A stretch of DNA of 64,000 nucleotides from Adiantum capillus-veneris (taxonomy: Eukaryota > Streptophyta > Polypodiopsida > Polypodiales > Pteridaceae): NCBI GenBank assembly GCA_014529385.2, contig CM043953.1, forward strand, positions 107,886,549 to 107,950,548. Reading direction: 5' to 3'. This document shows, one piece after another, positions 31,101 through 41,531 of the stretch. Numbering within the stretch: position 1 is the stretch's first letter; every line of letters starts with the position of its first letter. Under the pieces are notes generated by a model. The model worked only from the letters and a program-made list of their open reading frames with translations, did not search any database and had not been told where the DNA came from. The position numbers and the translations under genes are program-made.

Positions 31101-33219
31101 GTTTATGGTGTCATTTCTGCACGACATAGTTTTAGTGCGACACTCGAGTCGAGTATTTGATAACCACAAACTCAACTCGGGTGATTTCTACCACGGTTTT
31201 AGATGCAACATACCATTGTGACAGCATGGCTATCCATAAGAGCTAGACTTTCCACTTGTATGGATCTCCTGCTCTCTCTATAGCACTACGAGTGTTTATG
31301 GACGCATTGTTTTGGGATAAGACCCCGCGGGTGCCTCTTAAATCACCCATAGTCATGAAGGATCACAGTTTGATCTATTCTTGTTATACTTTCAAGGAAA
31401 GAAGTCCGCAATATACCACGCGGTAGTGGACGAATTCAACTTCTCAAGTTGATTCCAATCATTATGTACACGGTTTACTATGTTGGTTACCGTTACCTGC
31501 TAGTCGAGCAGTTTCTACAAAGGATCTTACCAAGGGGTTTGACTACGTAGATTCTAATCAAAGGGTTTGGGCAACACCCAGGTTTTACAGTATAATGTTG
31601 CTTGTTTTTTCACAAGTGGACGACGTGCTCCTCTGTGTTGAATACGAGTACGTGAACATTCAGTTCAATCTCCAGGTATGCATCTATTGATTTGGTGTTA
31701 TTCCAGTTTTTAGTATGCATTGTTTGGTTTTTTCAAGTCGTTTAAATACGCTTGAATATTTCAGGGCCATGCCAAGGGCATGTCAAAACACGTATTTTGA
31801 GCAGTAGTGTCCAATGTACATTATGCTATTATGAACCCACTTGTAGGATTCGATTTGGCACATGCTGTCACATGAGATACAACATGGTCTAGGGACTCAA
31901 GGAGTTTGGTTTAGCTAGTGTGGAGCAATGAATGAGGGTCCTCTCACTCTTGTCACAGAGTGTTTAGAGTTACCTCCACACACAAGTACATCTTGTACTT
32001 GACGGATGTTCTTTTTTACACATCCTCACTTGAGACATATTCCACATGTGGAGAATATGAGTCTCTGGACTGACACTGGCGCCATTATTTCAATTATGTG
32101 TCATGACAAAGTCCCTAGGTGCTGGTCACATCTGTTTTTTAGACCATTTTCAGCACGACGTATCAGGAGCAATTTCAGTGGCCAAAAATTGTTAGATACT
32201 TAGCATGACTTGTTCACGTACAAGTACTACTAAACAACATTACATATGGTTGTTTATACATATAGCAAGGCTCTAAGTTGTTAATGAAAAAGTTTCATTG
32301 TTTGTACCTAGAAGTGATCAATGTTTCATCGTCAATTATGGTTCAGACGTTTTAGCAAGGCTTGCACAAGATTGCAACTGAAAGTATTTATTTTCTTTTC
32401 AGAACTATTTACATTCCTTTCTAATGTGTGCTATGCGCATCACATTTGCCATAAGTATTGGCAAGGATCACCATGGATATACAGGTTCGGATCTGTTTTT
32501 TGCTAAATGCATGCACACTAGGTGTTATGGGCCCTAGTGTTTAGCAAAGGCTGATTTGGAACGGCATGCATATTCCTCAAGTTGTTGCTTATGAAGCATT
32601 TTTGCACTCTATGTGCAATATCTCCATGAGTTTACTTTTCGGGCTACCAATCACCAATAGAGGTCATGGCTCGGTTTGGATGCTTGTAGATCTTTCAAGT
32701 TAACCACGATGGTTATTCATCCAATTGTTCATCCCTCAGCAATGTGGTACGATATTGTGATCCCCGTTTACCAGCCATCTGGAAAGACTGGCTGTAAACC
32801 ATGGGGGAAACACACCTCAGTATTGTCACTTATCCAAGGGGATATGCAGATTACAAAGTGTAATCTTGTGCTAAAGGATATTCAAGTGTGTATGTTAGCA
32901 CCACGCGATCCAATTAGTAAGCATTTATTGCTCTACTTGGAGTTTGCTTATAAGGATTAAAGCATGTTTGCGACTAGGTGTAGTCTCTTCATGTATAAAT
33001 CAAGTTTTCAATCTTGAACACTAGTGATGGTGGGGTTGTTTACTGCTGAAATTGGAAAACAAGTCAAGGACTTAAACTTGGCTGATGAGCATGTTAGCAA
33101 GTTACTTTCATGGAAGTGAAAGAGGTACTCTTTAGAGTACATCTTTGTGTGATAACTCGTTTTGAATACTCATGTGTGTTCTAAATGGAGTCTACACACA
33201 ATGGTAGGATAGGAATTGG
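28193..33219. other. Element E internal region without recognisable genes
   Basis: Short frames only. Overlapping frames at 28298-28841 arise from GC-richer, low-complexity DNA and match nothing. The motif GCAAGGCTT and close variants recur at about 29880, 30184, 32264 and 32354. No reverse transcriptase, integrase or gag motif was found on either strand. Confidence 0.6.
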
Positions 33220-33425
33220 TAACACAAGCTGGTTGCAAATGGACAACAATGTGGAAAATCAAGATGTTACTCTTGGTTTCATTGAACCTCTTGCGGAACT
33301 GTGTTCCGGTCAACCAAACGGCCGGATCCATGAAGGATGCCACTTGGGAAAACATTGTTGTTCTTAAGAAGAAGCTCCCCACTTTTGTTTTCGAGGACGA
33401 AAACTCTTCTTCAAGGGGGGAGTAA
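33220..33425 (+). pseudogene. Element E relic of the Pol C-terminus
   Basis: The frame GSMKDATWENIVVLKKKL followed by PTFVFEDENSSSRGE and a stop resembles the closing segment of gypsy polyproteins (typically ATWE, a hydrophobic/charged helix, then FEDE and an RGG-like end overlapping the polypurine tract). The same FEDEN segment is visible in miniature element D. The rest of Pol is gone. Confidence 0.55.
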
Positions 33426-33580
33426 TGTCAGGACAATGGCAAGGCCGGACTAGACAAGGGCAAGGCTTCGGGCTAGGCAGTGTGGAAAGGGAGTCCAACT
33501 AGGGCAAAGGGCCAAGGGCCATGCTATATAGTGGGTGGTTGGGAGGTGGACTCTTAGGTTCTAGTTCCCCTTGTCTAACA
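33426..33580 (+). repeat. Element E 3' LTR
   Basis: It starts TGTCAGGACAATGGC and ends TTGTCTAACA. Homologous to 28029-28179. Confidence 0.9.
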
Positions 33581-33585
33581 CCCAG

Positions 33586-34299
33586 TCTCAGAAAGGGCCT
33601 CCGAACTGAGTCTTAGAAATGGCCGGGACTGCCAGAAACAAGCCAAATCGGCTCCACAAAAGGTACATATGGCAGTTTCCGCAACTCAACATACATCCAC
33701 TATCAACAATACTGCAAGGTGCAGTTACGCGCTCAAACAGGCACCAAACAAAATGTGCAAGCAGTAAACAAATCCATGCAGGGAGTAAAACCGCTCTCAA
33801 AAGAGCTCAAGTACTATCAAAAGTGCCAAAACAATGCATATGTGCATCAAATACTACCACTGAAATCTGTGCTGATGCTAAACACTGAACCTGTAAGAAA
33901 CCTGGATGTCCTGTATGTATGTATGCAAGAACCTGTGAGGAGATGGATGCCTGAAAAACCCGAGACAATGTCGATGCCGAAAAGTGCTCCTAATCAGCCC
34001 ATAAACACCATCTCAATAGCACATAATAGCCATAAAGCGGCTATATACCATCCCAAATTAATCTCTGAACAACCTGCACCTGTATCTGTAGCAAAAGTGG
34101 AGTTGAAAAAATACAACTCCTAAAGCGTAGCTCTAATGAAGCTTTCGCCTGCACGAACAGCTTCGAAAGGGGGGTAAAACCCTAGACACCTTATGGAAAC
34201 ACTCTCGGAACGCTGAATTTGCCGATGCCGAAATCGAAAACCTGTTTGCACTTTTGAAAGTGCGCCCGCGTGGACGCAAAAACGGCAAGCACAAACCCT
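33586..34299 (-). other. Element B 5' leader
   Basis: Untranslated region between the primer site and the position of element E. Short frames on both strands carry no domain. Confidence 0.6.
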
Positions 34300-34311
34300 G
34301 CTCTGATACCA
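34300..34311 (-). other. Element B primer-binding site, initiator-Met tRNA
   Basis: The minus strand reads TGGTATCAGAGC, a perfect match to the complement of the initiator-Met tRNA 3' end, two bases inside the LTR. Confidence 0.93.
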
Positions 34312-34313
34312 GT

Positions 34314-34503
34314 TGAAGGTGCCAAGGGAAGCGTCTGCGAGTGCAAGTGCGAGAGCAAAGAGAGAGAGAGAGACCTGCTTTGGGTGGAGCACACAACAAT
34401 GTTATCCTGTTGCAGCTCCTTATTCTATTATATTAAAAGAATAAGTATAGTAGATGGGTTAGTAATAAGTGGGATGTCCGGCCAGTTGGCCTGAATCCCA
34501 ACA
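34314..34503 (-). repeat. Element B 5' LTR
   Basis: It starts TGAAGGTGCC and ends GAATCCCAACA, and carries only a short GA run. Flanked by GGTGT at 34504-34508. Confidence 0.93.
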
Positions 34504-34508
34504 GGTGT

Positions 34509-36111
34509 CTTCTCTAGGAAGATAATGTTCCCCTATAACATGAGCATGGCCACGCCACTTATAATTACTAGACCATTATATGAGTGGCTAGCCACCATAA
34601 CCCTTAAGTATGTAATGGAAATGGATATTTGAATTATTGTTTGTTGTTTATTTGGTATGTTTAGTTGATAATGCAATGTGGATTGATATGTCTATTATGA
34701 TCACACGGTATGGTATTCTTGTTTAGGTGACTAGTGAGTGGCTAGGTGAAGGAGGGATTGGTGATGTCCTCAAGTTTAGATTGTGTAGTCATATGGCACC
34801 ACCAATTTTCATTATTAGAGCAATTACTTTTTCTGTTGTAAATATAATCTAAGAATAATTCTTATTTTTAGTTAAAGTGGATTGCTGCTATTTTAGCTTG
34901 ACTCTTCACCTATAGAACACATATGTGTAAAAAGAAGAAGCTCACTTTTGCACGGAGATTATACCTAGTGCTATGTGTCTCTCATTTTCTCTCTCCTCTA
35001 CATCTCCTCCTCTCACTTGTGTGCATGTGTAGCACTATGATCGTAGAGGTGCACATGTCTATGTCGCTCTCTATTGTTCCTCTTTTTTTTGTGCATTTCC
35101 TTGTTCTTTTGCTAGGTATCGCGGTTTCAACTATTGCAACTCCACAATGTGTGTATGTGGCTAAATTGTGACTTCATAAGCTTTGTATTCTTAGTAACGG
35201 TCCCAACCCTACTCTTGTTGGTGGGCAAATCGTGCAACCATTAATGTGCTCCAATGACATACTTGACACAAATCATGTCAATTGAAGCAATACAAATTTT
35301 GATATCCTTTTTTAACTATTCTTGACTTAATATTTTCTTTCGCACACTAAGGTAAACTTTACCCTACTTTCCCCTTCTCAACTTTGCTAGGATTGGTATA
35401 CAAAGCATATGCAAAGTTAGCAGCTCACAAGATGGATGAATGTATGCGAATTCTCAATCGAAATATGAGGGGTCAACCACGTCTCTCAAGGGGGTGTATG
35501 AGTTTGCAATAAACCCTTGCTCGTGCAAAAAGGATTCCTACTCATTTCTCTTAGAGTCGAATTGTACTCGGGGCTAGCAAGGGACTGACCACGGTATTTT
35601 TCTTCATTGGTAATTTTTTAACTCCCTTGTAGTGCTATAATTGCCCTGCTAGTCCTATTGCAAATGAAGGAGTTGCGCTATCGTTTAGGGCAAGCAAAAT
35701 CCATCATGTTTGTCTCCCTATTTCAATCAATTTGCTTGTTGTAATTTCCACAGCTATTTGGCAGAATTATTATCTCAACGCTACTCTCCTCCCAAGAGTG
35801 CCACCAGGATTGTGTCTTCTCCTCACCACCCTTACTAATGCGTAGCGCAACCTGCTCTTTAAACTTCAAATGACACACATGGGCATTGGGAGTCTAGGAC
35901 ATTGGGATACATCAATGCATCACACAAACAAGTCAGTGCCCTGTCACACCTAGTGGTTGTGAGGGCTACATGAGCTCAATGCACCGAAAACTTGCCGTCA
36001 CACAAGAGTCAATTCAATGGTTAGAGGAGCTAGAGTATGTGTACACTACAAGCACTACAAAAATTCTAAAATTTGTGAATACTTGGAGTGCTTGTAGCAT
36101 TTCACTTGCAA
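34509..36111. other. no gene recognised
   Basis: AT-rich sequence on the right flank of element B. Frames are short and no domain was recognised. The longer plus-strand frame from 35970 runs through the repeat unit at 36112 and is judged accidental. Confidence 0.45.
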
Positions 36112-36595
36112 AATCTTGGCAAATACGGGCAGAATACCGTATTTTAGTGCTAAACGGGCATGATCGCAAGAAATCTCTTGTTGATCGACGGAAATTAATG
36201 CGCTCTGCAATGCATGGGGGCATGCATTGTAGCCCCTATAAACAATCCTCAACACTATATCACATGGGCTTCCTTCAAATGGGATCGATGGTGGAGGAAA
36301 GAATGGGGGATGCGGGTCAATCGCGAGCTGTTGGATCTAGCAGCCCGAGGGTGGCCCGACTTTACAAATTTGCCCCAAATTTACAAATCCGCCTATATTT
36401 ACAATATCACAACCAAATTCCCAATATTTTTATATACACCAGTACGGCCAGCTGCCTTCAGCGGCTTCTCTCTCTTTTTCTCTCTCCCTCTTTATCGCGT
36501 GAACAAGAGCTTCTCTCAGTTTTGGAGTTTAGCCTTCATGTCGTAGATTTCGACACGTGTAAAGGCCTCCCTCTTCTGCGTATTATGTTAGTTTA
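36112..36595 (+). repeat. Promoter-like tandem unit 1 upstream of the EF-hand gene
   Basis: A unit of about 484 bp is repeated directly at 36604-37078. It contains a TATA-like TATATACA at 36431-36438, a pyrimidine patch at 36465-36492 about 30 bases downstream, and a G-box CACGTG at 36554-36559. Divergence from unit 2 is roughly one base in ten by eye. Confidence 0.88.
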
Positions 36596-36603
36596 GAATG
36601 CAG

Positions 36604-37078
36604 AATCTTGGCAACTACGGGCAAAATACCTTATTTTAGTGCTAAACAGGCATGATTGCAAGAAATCTCTTGTTGATCGACGGAAATTAATGCGCTCTTC
36701 AGTGCATGGAGGCATGCATTGTAGCCACTGTAAACAGTCCTCAACACTATAGCACATGGGCCCCCTTCAAATGGGATCAATGGTGGAGGGAAGAACGGGG
36801 GATGCAGGTCAATTGCGAGCTATCGGATTTGGCAGCTTGGGGTTGGCCCGACTTTACAGATTTTCCCCGAATTTACAAATCCACCCGTATTTACAATATC
36901 ACAACCGAATTCTTATATACACTAGTACGGCCGACCGCCTTCGACGGCCTCTCTCTCTTTTTCTCTCTCCCTCTTTATCGCCTGCACAGGGGCTTCTCTC
37001 AGTTTTGGAGTTTAGCTTCATGTTGTAGATTTTGACACGTGTAAAGGCCTCCCCCTTCCACCATATTATGTTAGTTTA
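36604..37078 (+). repeat. Promoter-like tandem unit 2 upstream of the EF-hand gene
   Basis: This second copy of the upstream unit starts eight bases after unit 1 ends. It lies 228 bp before the EF-hand start codon, so it is the likelier functional promoter. Confidence 0.88.
36914..37041 (+). promoter_or_regulatory. Candidate core promoter of the EF-hand gene
   Basis: TATA-like TATATAC (36914-36920) is followed by a CT-rich Y patch (36949-36976) at the spacing usual for plant transcription starts. A G-box GACACGTGTAAAG lies at 37034-37046, inside the predicted 5' untranslated region. The corresponding elements of unit 1 lie at 36431-36559. A G-box with an ACGTGT core would fit abscisic-acid or stress response; this is inferred from motif only. 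Confidence 0.5.
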
Positions 37079-37306
37079 CATCGCTGGCTATGGAGAGGTT
37101 GTGAATTCTAGACGCGGACCTCGAACTGGACCGGATTTACAAGCCATCTGAATTTACATTTTGTCCCGAGTTTACAAGGATAGAAAAGCAGTGGGTGGGA
37201 CGGGGCTCTTATCTTTTTCAGGGGGCCGCGAAAAATGTCGGGACGAGAGACTGCCTGCTGACGCGGGCGGACGGGTCTTCTGCACACTCGCGCATGCACT
37301 CACATT

Positions 37307-37987
37307 ATGGAAAACCCTACACAGAGCCCACCTTCTGCTCAACAACAAGCAGCAGAAACTCCCCTCTTACCTACCCCTCTCACAATCTCTCTGAGCTTCA
37401 AGAACGGGCAGACCAAGACGCTAGAACGCTTCCTTACTGCCAGAATTCGCTTTGAGACCCCTGATGCAGAGCGAGCGGAGCTTTACAAGGTTTTTCGGCA
37501 CTTCGACACAGATGGTGATGGCAACCTCAGTCTAGAAGAGATAAGGAATTCCTTAGAGAAGCTTGGCATTCTCGTCTCTGCTGCAGATATTACATCTCTG
37601 GTTTCCTATATCACAGAAAGCCATGCCCAGACTGACAATGGGCATGCCGAGGATGTGCCTGCACCTGCTGGGTATGTAGACTTCACCAATTTCTATCAAT
37701 TGTATAGATCTCTTTGTCAAGAGGAGAATGAAGAGGGTTTTGTATGTACTCCAAATGGTAGGATTCTAGATGCTGATCTTAGATCTGCTTTCGACCTGTT
37801 CGACAAAAACCATGACAATTTCATCTCCGTAACTGAGCTGCAGTCCGTTCTGCTAAGCCTGGGCTTCAAGGAAGCCAATGATCTGAATGAGTGTAAGACC
37901 ATGATTGCTTCTGTAGACTCAGATGGAGATGGCATGGTTAACTTTGATGAGTTCAAGGCCATGATGAAAAACATGAAAGTGTATTAG
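37307..37987 (+). CDS. Calmodulin-like EF-hand calcium sensor, 226 aa
   Basis: This is a single uninterrupted reading frame. It is a probable cytosolic or nuclear calcium sensor that changes shape on binding calcium and then engages target proteins. Residues 1-55 are a Pro/Gln/Thr-rich extension not found in calmodulin. EF-hand 1 has the loop DTDGDGNLSLEE (67-78). The second hand is degenerate: the region around 97-134 keeps only YVDFTNF after an expanded loop, and probably does not bind calcium. EF-hand 3 has DKNHDNFISVTE (166-177) and EF-hand 4 has DSDGDGMVNFDE (204-215), both with the required acidic residues and final Glu. No signal peptide or membrane segment was seen. The start ATG has a strong context (A at -3, G at +4). 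An upstream ATG at 37294, in weak context and another frame, overlaps the start. The closest family is plant calmodulin-like (CML) proteins; the subtype was not assigned. Confidence 0.92.
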   Translation: MENPTQSPPSAQQQAAETPLLPTPLTISLSFKNGQTKTLERFLTARIRFETPDAERAELYKVFRHFDTDGDGNLSLEEIRNSLEKLGILVSAADITSLVSYITESHAQTDNGHAEDVPAPAGYVDFTNFYQLYRSLCQEENEEGFVCTPNGRILDADLRSAFDLFDKNHDNFISVTELQSVLLSLGFKEANDLNECKTMIASVDSDGDGMVNFDEFKAMMKNMKVY

Positions 37988-39766
37988 TGGAATTGAGCGC
38001 ATATCATCAAAAGACCAAATGGGAATCTTTCATGTCGTATGTGGGAGACGTTTGCATGTCTTTAATTCTTCTATGCAGAGGAATCCCTTGTATTATGAGG
38101 TCCATTTTGTATAACAGTGATCTTCAGTATAGCAAGATACGACTAAATGTTATGATTTGCTGAGGCCGCATCCCCTTATTATACTTTAAACGTAGAGCAA
38201 ATGCTCAGATATGTCCCATACTATTTGCCTGTTGGGTGGGGTACTCGTCTTTTTTTCTGTAAAGGAATCGTCTCTTGTGAATGCTTTGGGGCAATGCAAG
38301 AGATGTTTTGAAGCAAGTTTTGTGACGTCCTGGGCAACTCTATGTATGCTTGTTAGTGAGGTCAGGATTTTAATGGCCAAAAGGTAATTGTGTTGGTGCT
38401 GAGAGAATGTGCGAAATAACCGTGTGGTTATTGGGGAGAAGGATGCGCTTGTTTATGTTTGAGATTATGCAGGTGGGATTTAAGTTGAGATGAGCACCAT
38501 CCTTGTCACCCGAGTGTGGTAAATTGGTTATCCCATTTTCCTCTTGAATAACAGGTCTTGAGTTCAAGACTTTTCTGATAGATCTTGAAGGTCTCTTGGG
38601 ATCGTTTCCTACGGCATGAAAATTGTGCTTCTTCTTTGAGAAAGGTCAGTATAATGTGCAACCATCACTTTTTCAATAGGGACTTTTTGTGAAGGGAGCT
38701 TGTTGGAAACAAGGGGATCAAGCTGACAATATTGTTTGAAGAGTACTCGTAAAGTGAAGTATATTCGCAAAAGCCTTGTCCATTGAGTTGTTCTGAAAGT
38801 TTTTTTTCTGTGCATTTTCGCGGTTTTGTTTTCTTAAAGAAAAGTTTTACTGTTGCTTGCCTTCTCTTTTGTCATTTGGCATCTGAATGTAGTTTCTTTC
38901 CTTCTGTTTCGGGGGACTTAGCTTTTGTGATTGTCGTGTTAATTACTATTCTTGTCCTTTGTTTGGGGGCAATCCCATAAAACTAGCTGATGTGAAGCAT
39001 TCTCGTCCCTTTCTTCTCCAGAAATTGAAATGCTCGAGAGGCAAGCGGGCCATGGTTTGTTGAGCTGACTTTAGGTTGATTCTTGTATGCTGACCTTGAG
39101 TCGTGCAATGTAATCGCTGATGTCGTATACCTACAAGGCTCCTTCTACCTCTCTAAGAGGACTTGTTTACACTTGGTTTCGTTATAGTTTATTTAAGGGT
39201 ATCAGAGCCAACTCTATGGCAATGATTATGCAACAGCATTTTAGATGATGAAGACTGGGATATGCATTTTTCTACTTAAAGACATGGCCTCAGTCTTGTA
39301 AACACCATTTCCTCATTTGGGATGCACAAGATTCACTTTCTGACTGATGATATGTCAGCGGTGGTGGACTTCTAACATGAGGAAGAAGAGCATTATAATG
39401 ATGTTTTTCAAGAAAATTTTGAGAAGTGGGTGGTCATGTGATTCATGTTCTTGATTTGAAGGTGATAATAGAGATGACATTAATGCTAGAAAATTCAAGT
39501 GTAATGATTAAACCTCTTCGAAGAGGTTTTTCCGTCAAATCTCATGCAATACAGTAAGTGATATTGCAAGAGATGATTTACAATTACATGTTTCTAAACA
39601 GCAACATTGCCTGTTTTACAATCATAATGTTGGCTCAACCTGTCTTAAAGATACTTAGTAGATGCATGGTGACCACATAGTTGCAAAGGCCTTTTAACTC
39701 TCCTTTAACATTAAAGTCACATGGGTTTTTGGTGGAGTGTTTAACTTAGCTCAATCGCTCTAGCCC
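37988..39766. other. 3' flank of the EF-hand gene, no further gene recognised
   Basis: The first 150-200 bases are probably the 3' untranslated region. The rest has T-rich stretches near 38800-38960 and a primer-site-like GGTATCAGAGCC at 39197-39208, but no LTR ends or coding domain. Confidence 0.4.
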
Positions 39767-39974
39767 AAAGAGTGTTGTGTTTCGGTGAAAGGGTAGTCCC
39801 TTTAAGGGCTTAAAATAAAATTGTGTTTGTTGAAGCAATCAGTACGTAAGAGCAAGAGTTGTATGCTTTAAAGAGTCTTGTGTGTTTCGGTGAAAGGGTA
39901 GTCCCTTTAAGGGCTTAAAATAAAATTGCGTTTGTTGAAGCAATTAGTACGTAAGAGCAAGAGTTGTATGCTTT
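39767..39974. repeat. Two-copy tandem duplication, about 105 bp unit
   Basis: The unit containing TTCGGTGAAAGGGTAGTCCC is present at 39781 and again at 39886 with very few differences. No gene is visible in it. Confidence 0.92.
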
Positions 39975-40956
39975 ATGTATGGAGTGTCTGTTGAACGGAG
40001 TGGCATTCCAAATTTTTTCTAATTCCGCAATCTAATGGACCGACAACTTTACTCAACTTTACTCGTAAAGAATCAATGCCCCATATTTCTAAACAATACC
40101 TTTGTATTTGAGAAAGCAAAATTAATTTGACCCTACATATGATAAAGCTAACCCAAAATGGAAACAATGCATATTAATTTGCAACTAGAAAAAACTATAT
40201 TGAATGGATCAAACTATGTCCAAAACATAAAAGGAGTCATATATAATTATGAAGACTTGTTGGGTTTCAAGCCCATGTGGTCCGTGGGAACTTCATCTGG
40301 TGTGGACATCCCAAGCTATGTTGATCCCAAGCTATGTAAAAAGACTTCCTTGCTCGTCAAAGTCTCTCTCTCTTGTTGTCTACTGCTGCATGCCCTTCCT
40401 ACCATGGCTTGCCTTCGCTAAGATCCTCCATAGTTGCAAAACCCAACACTAGGATTAGAGCATAGGTATAGGCGTTGGCTGTGGCAAGCATGGCATATCG
40501 AAATGTTGCTGGTCCAAGGCTTGTTGGTGGCGAAGAAAGGCCTTTGCGTAGGCACGACGTTTCAAAACGCTGTCGTTTCTATTTGCGCAGCGTTTTTAAA
40601 ATGCACTCCAACAGAGGTAGTAAAGGTTTATCTTCTCCTAGCATCTCAAAATGCTATTGCAAGCGGCTGCAACAAAGATCAATGGTTAGCAAATTTCCTA
40701 TGCTTGCATTCCAAAATGCTGCAGGATTGGTGGTCCCCTTGGTGTCTATCTTGTTTGTTTGAGAAGGTCGGTGGTAAAGATTGTCGGTCTCGCAATGAAC
40801 TAGAGAGGACGGACGTCCACCTCGATATCAAAACATCCCGAGTATGAGTATTGATATACATGTCCAATGTGCACTGCTTTATAGTGTAGGCATCAATCTA
40901 ACATAACTCTTATGTATCATAAGAGTTGTGTTAGATATTAGCAACACGTGTAACAA
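39975..40956. other. no gene recognised
   Basis: Plus-strand frames (40158-40421, 40434-40847) are open but match no known domain. CCCAAGCTATGT is duplicated at about 40309 and 40327. Confidence 0.35.
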
Positions 40957-41056
40957 GCCAAATTCCTAACTAGACTCCTAGATCATGTCTATCCAAGTCC
41001 GTATGAGAGAGATGCCAAATTCCCAACTAGACTCCTAGATCATGTCTATCCAACTG
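40957..41056. repeat. Two-copy tandem duplication, 57 bp unit
   Basis: GCCAAATTCCTAACTAGACT at 40957 is repeated at 41014 with one change in the first 20 bases. The second copy ends after ATGTCTATCCAA. Confidence 0.9.
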
Positions 41057-41461
41057 TGTTTTAGACACCCCAAAACTCAACCTGCCACGACAAAAAAATG
41101 GTGTCCCCAAAATTTCAAAACTTTAATTGCATCAACATGTTTGAAACGTGTCGAACTCCTAGGATAAACCCCACGATCACATAAATTTGAGACCAAGAGA
41201 GAAATATGTAGAAAACTTTGTTTCAAACCCCAGAAAATAGAAAAATGGGTTGCTCAAATCCATTTTTCCTTGCTTCTTCTCTCATGCTTCCTCTCATAAA
41301 ATCAGGCAAAATCTTACTTTTAAGCTCTACACAAACTCAAGATTCATAATCAAGTTCAAATTTGTACTTCCTCTTGAACACCATTCGATCTTCTTCATCG
41401 AGCACTGTGCCTCTTCAATTTGTCCCGTCGCCGCCGCCACAACCGTATCTTTGATACCAAT

Positions 41462-41478
41462 TGAAAGGAATGATTGGG

Positions 41479-41531
<53 letters not shown>

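Larger units (their letters stand above)
28029..33580 (+). mobile_element. Element E: LTR retrotransposon with eroded or absent coding region
   Basis: A 5.55-kb element on the plus strand is inserted in the 5' leader of element B, with the perfect duplication CCCAG at 28024-28028 and 33581-33585. Its LTRs are 151 and 155 bp, with TG...CA ends. A primer site with one mismatch to initiator-Met follows the left LTR, and a polypurine tract (TTCAAGGGGGGAGTAA) precedes the right one. Across 5.2 kb no long frame or polymerase motif was found. Only the last few dozen codons before the polypurine tract look like the end of a gypsy Pol. It is either an old element eroded by mutation or a non-autonomous type. 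Confidence 0.85.
15254..34503 (-). mobile_element. Element B: Ty1/copia retrotransposon carrying three nested elements
   Basis: The boundaries are a 252-bp left LTR and a 190-bp right LTR, both TG...CA, with the perfect 5-base duplication GGTGT at 15249-15253 and 34504-34508. A 12-base perfect match to the initiator-Met primer site lies next to the right LTR. On the minus strand the coding order is gag, protease, integrase, reverse transcriptase, RNase H, which defines Ty1/copia. Elements C, D and E were inserted later. Removing them and their duplications leaves about 5.5 kb, a normal copia size. Frameshifts and stops make it defective. Confidence 0.93.

Noticed and set aside
35970-36596. 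208-codon plus-strand frame
   Set aside because: It runs through the first promoter-like repeat unit; the second unit does not keep the frame and no domain is visible.
39197-39208. GGTATCAGAGCC as a primer-binding site
   Set aside because: It lacks an adjacent LTR end or any gag, and no paired repeat was found.
40434-40847. 137-codon plus-strand frame as a host gene
   Set aside because: No domain, overlapping frames of similar length, and no promoter or homologous repeat evidence.
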